Positions 16,543-24,159 of a stretch of DNA of 56,173 bases are shown piece after piece. Numbering within the stretch: position 1 is the first letter of the stretch; every line of letters begins with the position of its first letter. Position numbers and translations under genes: made by a program. Under the pieces are notes generated by a model. It was not told the DNA's origin. It ran no database searches and saw only the letters and a program-made list of their open reading frames with translations. Source of the stretch: Elusimicrobium minutum (GTDB lineage Bacteria > Elusimicrobiota > Elusimicrobia > Elusimicrobiales > UBA9959); assembly GCA_020723765.1 (NCBI GenBank), contig DYIF01000013.1:1-56173 (forward strand), in the 5' to 3' direction.

Positions 16543-17884
16543 AAGGATAAAGATATTAAATAATCTTAGCGAAAATTTAAACGGGAAGTATGTTTTTTAT
16601 ATGATGCAGGCTTCTCAGAGAATAAGCTATAACCACGCTTTATTTTACGCGGTGAACGAGGCGAACAGATTAAATAAACCTCTTTTGGTCGGATTTTCCA
16701 TTATGCCTTATTTCCCAAACGCAAACACCAGACACTATTATTTTATGTTTGAGGGGTTGGAAGAGCTTATAAAAGATTTTAAAAATATGGGAGTTGAATT
16801 GGTAATAAAGTTTGGAAATTATGAGGATATTTTCGAGATGCTTTCGAAAGATTCGGTTCTTTCGGTGATTGATAAGGGATATTTAAGATTTCAAAGAAAA
16901 ATCATGGAAGAGGCCGTTAAAAGAGCGAAAGTTAAAGTCGTCGAAGTTGAAAGCGACGTTGTTGTCCCGGTGGAATACGCTTCGAATAAAAAAGAGCCTT
17001 ATGCGAGAACGATAAGGAATAAACTGATGGATAAGATGGATTATTTTCTCGCCGAAAATTTAGAAATACCCGAGATTAGAAACAAGGCTTATTCTTCGAT
17101 AAAAAAGGATTCGGATTTCGGTTCTAAGGAAGAGGCTTTGAAAAGATTAAAGGTGGAAAAGTTGAGCTCCGTATCGAAGTTTTTTAAAGGGGGATATCCC
17201 GAAGCTTTTAAAAGATTGAATGTTTTTTTAAAGGAAAAAATATATAATTACGATAAAAGAAACGATCCTTCGGAGAATCTTACATCGGATTTGAGCCCTT
17301 ACCTCCATTTCGGCCAGATTTCTCCGATAGAAGTAATAAAAGAAACCGTAAAAAACAAAATTCAGCCGGATATTTTAGATTCTTTTATAGATGAGCTCGT
17401 GGTTTGGAGGGAGTTAGCCAGAAATTTTACTACATACGAAAAAGAGTACGATAAACAATCGTGTATTCCGGATTGGGCGAAAAAAGAGTTAGATTTTCAT
17501 TTAAAAGATAAAAGAGGATACGTTTACTCGTTAAAACAGCTTGAAAATTGTTCCACTCATGACGAGTACTGGAATGCCGCCCAGAAAGAGCTTGTTTCAA
17601 CCGGCAAGATACATAATTATATGAGAATGTACTGGGGAAAAAAGATTATAGAGTGGAGCAAAGATTGGAGAGAGGCTTTAGATATTTTGATTTATTTAAA
17701 CGATAAATACGCTATAGATGGTAGAGACCCTAACGGTTATCTGAACATCGCGTGGTGTTTTGGAAAATTCGACAGGCCTTTTTTTGAAATGCCGATTTTC
17801 GGCAAAGTAAGATATATGAGCTCAAGAGGGCTTGAGAGAAAGTTTAATATAAGCGAATATATTGATAGAATCAAAAAACTTTAA
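16529..17884 (+). CDS. Class II CPD photolyase
   Basis: A 451-residue flavoprotein. The N-terminal alpha/beta domain starts YVFYMMQASQRISYNHAL, and the C-terminal FAD domain ends with the class II signature AWCFGKFDRPFFEMPIFGKVRYMS followed by GLERKFN. It uses blue light to split cyclobutane pyrimidine dimers in DNA. Light repair in an apparently anaerobic organism suggests it meets light, for example in surface water or mats. Length is normal for the class and key Trp/Asn positions in the last block are intact. It is the second gene of a pair with the SDR and ends 10 bases from a convergent gene. Confidence 0.93.
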   Translation: MIRNERIKILNNLSENLNGKYVFYMMQASQRISYNHALFYAVNEANRLNKPLLVGFSIMPYFPNANTRHYYFMFEGLEELIKDFKNMGVELVIKFGNYEDIFEMLSKDSVLSVIDKGYLRFQRKIMEEAVKRAKVKVVEVESDVVVPVEYASNKKEPYARTIRNKLMDKMDYFLAENLEIPEIRNKAYSSIKKDSDFGSKEEALKRLKVEKLSSVSKFFKGGYPEAFKRLNVFLKEKIYNYDKRNDPSENLTSDLSPYLHFGQISPIEVIKETVKNKIQPDILDSFIDELVVWRELARNFTTYEKEYDKQSCIPDWAKKELDFHLKDKRGYVYSLKQLENCSTHDEYWNAAQKELVSTGKIHNYMRMYWGKKIIEWSKDWREALDILIYLNDKYAIDGRDPNGYLNIAWCFGKFDRPFFEMPIFGKVRYMSSRGLERKFNISEYIDRIKKL

Positions 17885-17893
17885 TATTTAAGT

Positions 17894-18172
17894 TTAATCC
17901 CAGCCCATATTTTCTATTTCTTTGTTAGATTCGGTTCTTTTTTTGTATTCCGAAGTTTCGGTATTAAAAGGTTTTTGTGCGTGTTTTGTGGTTTTTTTGT
18001 TTTTTCTTTCGGATTTTAAATTAAAGTATTCTTTGGTAAGTCTTTCTTCTATAACCCAATTCTTGCCTATTTTAATAGCCGGCAAGATTCCTTTTTTAAT
18101 TTTTTTAAAAACGGCTATTCTCGTTATTCCAAGCTTTTCGGCAAATTCGGGTACCGATAAATATTTTTCCAT
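17894..18172 (-). CDS. Small HTH protein, excisionase/MerR-like
   Basis: A 92-residue protein with an N-terminal winged helix-turn-helix of the excisionase type (YLSVPEFAEKLGITRIAVFKKI, then GILPAIKIGKNWVI), followed by a basic, Lys-rich tail. An AAGAGG site sits before the start. Such domains bind DNA in phage excisionases and many chromosomal regulators; here no phage or integrase gene is nearby, so it is probably a stand-alone regulator. Targets cannot be named. It ends 10 bases from the photolyase stop on the other strand. Confidence 0.75.
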   Translation of the reverse strand: MEKYLSVPEFAEKLGITRIAVFKKIKKGILPAIKIGKNWVIEERLTKEYFNLKSERKNKKTTKHAQKPFNTETSEYKKRTESNKEIENMGWD

Positions 18173-18221
18173 TTTAACCTCTTAATCAATAATATAATTT
18201 TAACAAATTTGCGGTTATTGT

Positions 18222-19856
18222 TCATTTAAAACACCGATGAGAGATGTCCATTTCAGGGTCGTATGCGGATGAATTTATGCCGAATATCCCGAGTAACGTA
18301 TGAGGAAGATTGTCGTGAGATAGTTTTAAATTTATTTTATCTGTTAAACATTTCATGTTTATATCTTTTTTAAAATTTTCCGAAAACCATATTATGAAAG
18401 GCACGTGGGTTTGTTCTTGGGGAGCTATGTAGTAAGGGACGCCGTGAAGATATAGGTTTTTTTCTCCCAACGATTCCCCGTGGTCCGAAATATATATTAG
18501 TGCGGTTTTGTGAGTTTTAATTTCTTTTAGAATATCTATCGTTTTAGATAAAAAATAATCGGTATAAAGTATCGCGTTATCGTAAGTATTTACTATTTGC
18601 TCTTTTGAGCAGGTTTCAAGCTTCGCCGTATCGCAGGTGGGGATGAATTTTTTGAATTTATCCGGGTATCTCTGGTAATATGCAGGGCCGTGGTTTCCGA
18701 GAGTATGAAGAACTATGAGTATGTCGTTTTTTTCGGATGTTATTTTTTCATTTAAATCTTTACTTAATATTTCGTCGTAACATCTCGTTTCGTTACAAAA
18801 CAAAAGGTCTTTTCTATTTGTAAAACTTTCATACTCCATCCCGTCGGCAACTCCTTTGCTTCCCGATTGGTTTTCTCTCCATATTACCTTAACTCCGGCT
18901 CTTTTTATTAGAGATAATATCGATTCCGTGTTAAGAATCAGGTTTTCGTTATAGTTTCTTCTGCCGTATATCGAGAACATGCATGGGAGAGATGTTTCGG
19001 TGTCGGTCCCGCATGATTTGACATTTGTAAAGTTTATTGCGTTTCTTTTTTTAAGTTCCGGAGTTGTTTGTCTTTCGTATCCGCTAAGCCCCCAATTTTT
19101 TGCTCTTACGGTCTCTCCTATTACCAGTATCAAAGCTATCGGTTTATCTGTTTTTCTTACAAGTTTGGGTTCTGGGTCTATTATTTTTTTATCGGTATTT
19201 TTTTTTGCGTTTTTAAATATTACTTTATATGCGGAGGATAAGTAATTGGAAGGGGTTATGAGAAATCTTAACTCTTTATGTTCTCTCATTAGCGGTATTA
19301 TGGAAGAGGATATCGAAAGAAAAGAAAGTACCGCCGTTATTAAGGCTGTTATTACGTATTTTAATCTTGTTTTAAAGGATTTTTTGATATCGTATTCCTT
19401 TGTTTTTATTTTCCATAGTATGTAAGAAGGAATTATTCCGGTTAAAAATATTCTTAAAAAAAGAGATAGGTCTATAAGCTCTTTTGCTTCTTTTATGTCC
19501 GTGGCAAAAACGTTTCTTACCATCGATTTGTCGAGATATATGTTGTATTTGTCCATATAATAAGAGGCTATCGAGGATAAAATTAGAATTATCGTTAGAA
19601 TGGTTTTGGTTACGATACGAGGGGTTATAAGAAGAAAACCTAACCAGTTTATGGATGTTATAGATACGGCGGTTAAAAATATAAAAAATATGGAATTGAG
19701 GTTTATGTTATTTTCAAATTTTAATCCGATTATATTTTTAAAAAAAGAATTATTTGCGGTTAATGTTAAAAATACGCAAAAAAACAAAACGAGAGTTTCG
19801 TTGTTTATTCGAACTGATTTTAATTTGTTTTTCGCCGAATTTAAAAAAACATTCAT
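18222..19856 (-). CDS. Phosphoethanolamine transferase, EptA-like
   Basis: Five N-terminal membrane spans (to about residue 180) and a periplasmic sulfatase-fold domain. The metal and nucleophile motifs are present: LVIGETVRAKNWGLSGY, SCGTDTETSLPCMFS with the nucleophile Thr, YISDHGESLGE and YLHGVPY. Paired Cys in the loops (for example ETRCYDE, CDTAKLETCSK) fit EptA disulfides. EptA moves phosphoethanolamine from phosphatidylethanolamine to lipid A, lowering negative charge and giving polymyxin resistance. A TATAAT (plus 19863-19868) ends six bases before the ATG and no Shine-Dalgarno is present. The gene stands alone on the minus strand between photolyase and typA. Confidence 0.9.
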   Translation of the reverse strand: MNVFLNSAKNKLKSVRINNETLVLFFCVFLTLTANNSFFKNIIGLKFENNINLNSIFFIFLTAVSITSINWLGFLLITPRIVTKTILTIILILSSIASYYMDKYNIYLDKSMVRNVFATDIKEAKELIDLSLFLRIFLTGIIPSYILWKIKTKEYDIKKSFKTRLKYVITALITAVLSFLSISSSIIPLMREHKELRFLITPSNYLSSAYKVIFKNAKKNTDKKIIDPEPKLVRKTDKPIALILVIGETVRAKNWGLSGYERQTTPELKKRNAINFTNVKSCGTDTETSLPCMFSIYGRRNYNENLILNTESILSLIKRAGVKVIWRENQSGSKGVADGMEYESFTNRKDLLFCNETRCYDEILSKDLNEKITSEKNDILIVLHTLGNHGPAYYQRYPDKFKKFIPTCDTAKLETCSKEQIVNTYDNAILYTDYFLSKTIDILKEIKTHKTALIYISDHGESLGEKNLYLHGVPYYIAPQEQTHVPFIIWFSENFKKDINMKCLTDKINLKLSHDNLPHTLLGIFGINSSAYDPEMDISHRCFK

Positions 19857-19965
19857 ATAATTATTATATCGTATTTTATAAAATATACTTATAACGGAAT
19901 TTTAGCGTAGTCGGATTGTCTCCCGCATCGTTTTAAATTCTCGATTTTAAATCAAAGGAATATAT

Positions 19966-21780
19966 ATGAAAGATATAAGAAATATAGCGATAATAGCTCA
20001 TGTGGACCACGGCAAAACCACGCTGGTCGATTCTATGCTTAAACAAACCGGTTATTTCAAATCGAAAGGAGAGGGGGAGGCGGAGTGCGTACTGGATTCC
20101 AACGATTTGGAGAGAGAAAGGGGAATAACGATATTGTCCAAAAATACGGCCGTTAAATATAAAGATATTACGATAAACATAGTGGATACCCCGGGTCATG
20201 CGGATTTTTCAAGCGAAGTAGAAAGGGTTTTGAAGATGGTTGAAGGGGTATTACTTTTGGTCGACGCTACGGACGGCCCGATGCCTCAAACGAGGTTTGT
20301 TTTAAAAAAGGCTTTGGAGTTGAATTTAAAAGCCGTAGTAGTAATAAACAAAATAGACAGACCCAATTCAAATCCAAACGACGCTCTGGACAAGGTTTTT
20401 TCTCTTTTTATAGAATTAAACGCGACCGATAATCAGCTCGATTTTCCGATAATTTACGCATCGGGCAAAAAAGGTCATTCGGGATACGATTTAAACAATA
20501 TATCCGATAACCTTAATCCGCTTTTTGACGCGATAATAAATTATATACCCGCGCCGGAAAACAAAGATAATCTTCCGCTTAAAATGCTTGTGACTATGAT
20601 AGATTACAGCAGTTATACCGGCAGAATAGCCGTAGGAAGAATTTTTCAAGGGAAGATTGAGAAAAATCAAAATATACTTCTTCTTTCCGAATCAGGCAAA
20701 AAAATACCGAAAAAAGTTATTAAAATAACCAAATTTTACGGACTTGAGAAGATAGAGGTAGGCGAGGCTTATTGCGGAGATATAGTAAGCCTTTATGGGC
20801 TTGATGGAGTTGATGTCGGAGATACCGTATCTTCGACGGAAGACGAAAATTATATAAAAGGTTTTAAGATAGACGAGCCGACAGTTTCTATGGAGTTTTA
20901 TACAAACGACGGACCGTTTGCCGGAAGAGACGGAAAGTTTGTTACCATCACACAGATCAAGGATCGCCTTTTTAGAGAAGCGGAAAGCAATGTTGGGCTT
21001 AGAGTGGAAGAGATTAAAGGCGAGAGCGGTTTCAAGGTTTTGGGAAGAGGGGAGCTTCATCTTTCGGTGCTTATAGAGAATATGAGAAGAGAGGGTTATG
21101 AGATCTGCGTTTCAAAAATGAGGATAATTACAAAAGAAGAAAACGGTAAAATTATGGAGCCTGTGGAGTATCTTATTCTGGATCTTCCAGCCGAATTTCA
21201 GGGCGGAGTTATGGGGGCGATGGGAGAGAGAAACGCCATAATGAAAAATATGCAGGCTTTTTCCGACGGAAGGATAAGGATAGAATATATAATATCGGCC
21301 AAGGCTTTAATAGGTTTTAAAAACGAGTTTTTAACCCTTACGAGAGGAAACGGTATAATGCATCAAAGTTTTTACGGTTATATGGAAGAAGGAAATTTCA
21401 AGCCTCCGAAAAGAAACGGGGTTTTTATAGCCAAAGAAACGGGCAAAACCGCATCTTACGCTTTAAACTATCTTCAGGAACACGGGGTTATGTTCGTAGG
21501 CCCCGGAGAGGATGTTTATATGGGTCAGATAGTGGGAGAAAACTTAAGGGATAACGACCTTATAGTAAATCCATGCAAAGAAAAAAGACAGACCAATATG
21601 AGGTCTTCAAATTCCGACGAATCGATATTTTTGACTCCTCCGAGAGTAATGAGTCTGGAGCAATCGATAGAGTATATAGACGATGACGAGTTTGTGGAGA
21701 TAACTCCCAAAAGCATAAGGCTTAGAAAAAGGGTTTTGGACCATTCGTTGAGAAAGAGAGGGGACAAGGAATTCATTTAA
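19966..21780 (+). CDS. typA: Translational GTPase TypA/BipA
   Basis: A 604-residue translation-factor GTPase: G1 AHVDHGKT near residue 15, G2/switch ERERGITI, G3 DTPGHADF, G4 NKIDRPN, then EF-G-like domains and the TypA-specific C-terminus (the RSSNSDESIFLTPPRVMSLEQ region). It binds the ribosome in an EF-G-like way and helps 50S assembly and growth at low temperature. Full length, no oddities. AAGGAA lies upstream of the start. It converges on the histidine-kinase-like gene, with a hairpin in between. Confidence 0.96.
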   Translation: MKDIRNIAIIAHVDHGKTTLVDSMLKQTGYFKSKGEGEAECVLDSNDLERERGITILSKNTAVKYKDITINIVDTPGHADFSSEVERVLKMVEGVLLLVDATDGPMPQTRFVLKKALELNLKAVVVINKIDRPNSNPNDALDKVFSLFIELNATDNQLDFPIIYASGKKGHSGYDLNNISDNLNPLFDAIINYIPAPENKDNLPLKMLVTMIDYSSYTGRIAVGRIFQGKIEKNQNILLLSESGKKIPKKVIKITKFYGLEKIEVGEAYCGDIVSLYGLDGVDVGDTVSSTEDENYIKGFKIDEPTVSMEFYTNDGPFAGRDGKFVTITQIKDRLFREAESNVGLRVEEIKGESGFKVLGRGELHLSVLIENMRREGYEICVSKMRIITKEENGKIMEPVEYLILDLPAEFQGGVMGAMGERNAIMKNMQAFSDGRIRIEYIISAKALIGFKNEFLTLTRGNGIMHQSFYGYMEEGNFKPPKRNGVFIAKETGKTASYALNYLQEHGVMFVGPGEDVYMGQIVGENLRDNDLIVNPCKEKRQTNMRSSNSDESIFLTPPRVMSLEQSIEYIDDDEFVEITPKSIRLRKRVLDHSLRKRGDKEFI

Positions 21781-21800
21781 TTTGCCGGTATAAAAAAAGA

Positions 21801-21876
21801 AAACCCGGCGTTACTCTATGGTTAGGGATTTGGGGATTTAGGGGGTTTAGGGGGGTGCAGATGTAACACCGGGTTT
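21801..21876 (-). terminator. Terminator hairpin with a C-rich/G-rich loop (G-quadruplex-capable on the plus strand)
   Basis: Two 14-base arms, AAACCCGGCGTTAC (21801-21814) and GTAACACCGGGTTT (21863-21876), enclose a 48-base loop. The one non-identical position is a U-G wobble in minus-strand RNA but a C-A mismatch in plus-strand RNA, and the minus-strand arm runs into TTTCTTTTTTT, so it best fits a terminator for the kinase-like gene at 21971. In the loop the plus strand has four G runs (GGG, GGGG, GGGGG, GGGGGG) split by 4-5 bases, a textbook quadruplex pattern. Confidence 0.7.
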
Positions 21877-21970
21877 AAATTTATAAATCTTTATAGAGAA
21901 CATTTCCTACAAATATATTCTATGCAATAAAGTTCAAAAAAAATTCAAAAATTAATCAAATAAATATTAA

Positions 21971-23440
21971 TTATTTTTTTATCACCGAAGGCGCTTTTTT
22001 TCTGAATTGCTTTGTTACCGAAATGATTTTTTTGACGGATTTTTTTATTTCTTTTATTTCTTTAAGCATTCCTTTGCTTTTTAGTATTTCCTCTTCTATT
22101 AGCGAGGTGTATCCGGTTATTATGGAGAGAATGTTGTTTAAGTCGTGAGAAAACTGGGAAGAGGCTTTTTCTATGTTTTCCTTAGCTTTAACCAGAGTGA
22201 TTTCTCTTTCCAATTTTTTTATTCGAGTTATGTCTCTGGATATTCCGAGTAGATATTTTATCTTTCCTTCGTGGTCTTTAAGAGGTATTTTAATCGAGTT
22301 TAAAATGAATTTTTTGCCGTTTATGATTCTTTCGGTTGTGGTGGTTAAGGTTTTTCCTCCGAAGACTCTGGAGTCTTGTTCGTGTATTTCCTCCGCCGGT
22401 TTTAGCCCGAACAGCTCTTTGTCGTTTCTTTTAAGCATTTCTTCCGGGGTTAAATCGAATATCCTGGCGCAGGCCTTATTTACTTTTACGTAATTCCCCG
22501 ATAAATCTTTGATGTATATGGCGTCTTTTGCCGAGTTGAAAATTTTTTCGAATAGTTCGTTCGATTCTTTTAATTCTTTTTCCATCGCTCTTTCTTTGGT
22601 TACGTCTCTTATGGTTCCGACTATTTTCGGTTCGCTATCGCTTAATATCACTTCGGATTTCTGGTCTACGTCGAACGTGGTTCCGTCTTTCTTTTTAAGT
22701 TTATATTTTAAAACGTCGAGTGTTTTGCCGGTTTTAAATGCTTTGTTAAAAGCCGATAAAACGTATTCCGCGTATTCTATGGCTACAAAATCGAAAGCGT
22801 TGTGACCTATAAGGTCTTCTTTTTTGTATCCGTAATCTTTAACTCTCGAATTAATGTATTCTATCGTTCCGTCTTTTTTAATTACGTATATTATATCTCT
22901 TGCGTTTTCTATAAGAGTGTTTATCATTTTGTTGTATTCTTCGGTTTCTTTTACTTTAATAAGATGATATATTATCGCGGCGTAAACATCGGCAAACTCG
23001 GATATTATTTCTATTTCTTTTTCCGTATAATCCGTTTTTTTGTTGGCTACCGCGAGAATGCCGTTTACTTTGCCTTTAATTAAGGACGGAATTCCCAAAA
23101 ATCTTTTGATTTTTATGTGTCCTCGCGGAGTTCCCTTCGCTCTATCGTCTATGGATAGATCGTTAGATACAACCGGCTTTCCGGTTTTTATGGCTATGCC
23201 GAATAGATTGTCTTTTATGTCGAAACATAATTTTTTTTCTTTAATCTTACATATTTCCCATACCTCGTCGGTAAGGGTGGGTACTATTAATTTGTTTGTT
23301 TTTTCGTCTATATATCCTACAAATCCCGCTTCGCTTGAGGTCTTTTTTTTGATTATATCTAAGATTTCTTTGGATATCTGGTTAAAATCCGGGTTTTTTG
23401 AAAGCAGGTATTGTTTGAAAATTCTTTCAGATTCTTTCAC
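21971..23440 (-). CDS. GAF-PAS-PAS histidine-kinase-like protein lacking the ATPase domain
   Basis: Residues about 15-160 form a GAF domain, 170-290 one PAS domain (RDIIYVIKKDGTIEYINS) and 300-415 a second (DAIYIKDLSGNYVKVNKACA). A DHp helix with the phospho-acceptor box FSHDLNNILSIITGY follows, and the protein ends about 60 residues later. No N, G1 or G2 boxes of an HATPase domain are present, and the frame ends at a true stop before a terminator hairpin. It cannot autophosphorylate by itself if this is right. The start is GTG, overlapping the response regulator stop (TAGTG), so the two are one operon. Confidence 0.8.
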   Translation of the reverse strand: MKESERIFKQYLLSKNPDFNQISKEILDIIKKKTSSEAGFVGYIDEKTNKLIVPTLTDEVWEICKIKEKKLCFDIKDNLFGIAIKTGKPVVSNDLSIDDRAKGTPRGHIKIKRFLGIPSLIKGKVNGILAVANKKTDYTEKEIEIISEFADVYAAIIYHLIKVKETEEYNKMINTLIENARDIIYVIKKDGTIEYINSRVKDYGYKKEDLIGHNAFDFVAIEYAEYVLSAFNKAFKTGKTLDVLKYKLKKKDGTTFDVDQKSEVILSDSEPKIVGTIRDVTKERAMEKELKESNELFEKIFNSAKDAIYIKDLSGNYVKVNKACARIFDLTPEEMLKRNDKELFGLKPAEEIHEQDSRVFGGKTLTTTTERIINGKKFILNSIKIPLKDHEGKIKYLLGISRDITRIKKLEREITLVKAKENIEKASSQFSHDLNNILSIITGYTSLIEEEILKSKGMLKEIKEIKKSVKKIISVTKQFRKKAPSVIKK

Positions 23441-24117
23441 TAATCCTCCAGTTTATAGCCGTAGCCCGAAACGTTTTTTATTTTTTTTGATATGCATTTC
23501 AATTTTTTTCTTAAACTCGATATGTGCGTTTCTACCGTATGGGGATCGGAGTAGTTTTTATCCCAGACCAAATTTAGCAGCTGCTCCTGAGAAAAAACTT
23601 TGTTTTTATTTTTTGAAAGCACCAGAAGAAGCTCGTACTCTTTTTTGGTAAGTTTTACTTCTTTTTTTGAGCATATTACTTTTTTAGATTCTTCATGTAT
23701 TTCTAAGTTGGATATCTTTATCGGCCTGGTCTCGGCGCACAATTTTTTATTTTTTAATATGGTCTTGATTTTCGCAAACATAACATGGAATGAAAAAGGT
23801 TTAATAAGATAATCGTCGGTACCTTTTTCATAACCCTCCAATAGATCTATCTCGGTTATTTTTTTACCGGACATTAATACGAAAGGGATATCGTGGTATT
23901 TGCCGGACTGTTTTAGTTCCTTTAAGAACTCGTATCCGTTTATCCCGGGAATCTCCACATCGCTTAAAATTATATCTACCTTTTTGGTAGAAATTATTTT
24001 TAAAGCTTCTTTTACGTTTTCCGCGGAATAAACGATAAAATTTTTATTTTTAAAAAATCTCGAAAGCAGTTCCAAAAAGGACTTATCGTCGTCCACTATT
24101 AAAATATTGCAATTCAT
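23440..24117 (-). CDS. OmpR/PhoB-family response regulator
   Basis: A 225-residue regulator with a receiver domain (acidic pair in IVDDDKSF, phospho-acceptor Asp in ILSDVEIPG, Lys in LIKPF) and a winged-helix output domain (about 130-225: LTKKEYELLLVLSKNKNKVFSQEQLL and VETHISSLRKKL). All key residues for phosphorylation and DNA binding are present. It is encoded just before the kinase-like protein, which lacks an ATPase domain, so the real phosphate donor may be elsewhere. AGGGA precedes the ATG. Target promoters cannot be named. Confidence 0.92.
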   Translation of the reverse strand: MNCNILIVDDDKSFLELLSRFFKNKNFIVYSAENVKEALKIISTKKVDIILSDVEIPGINGYEFLKELKQSGKYHDIPFVLMSGKKITEIDLLEGYEKGTDDYLIKPFSFHVMFAKIKTILKNKKLCAETRPIKISNLEIHEESKKVICSKKEVKLTKKEYELLLVLSKNKNKVFSQEQLLNLVWDKNYSDPHTVETHISSLRKKLKCISKKIKNVSGYGYKLED

Positions 24118-24159
24118 ATTTCCCTAACCTAAACTATATTATAACAAAAAAAATTTTTA

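Noticed and set aside
21821-21857. Telomere-like or CRISPR-like repeats in the G-rich loop
   Set aside because: The units are of uneven length and lie in a single hairpin loop; no equal spacers or leader are present. No CRISPR array was seen anywhere in the window.
22802-23651. Long plus-strand frames opposite the kinase-like and regulator genes
   Set aside because: They are mirror-frame shadows of clear minus-strand genes, with odd composition and no ribosome binding sites.
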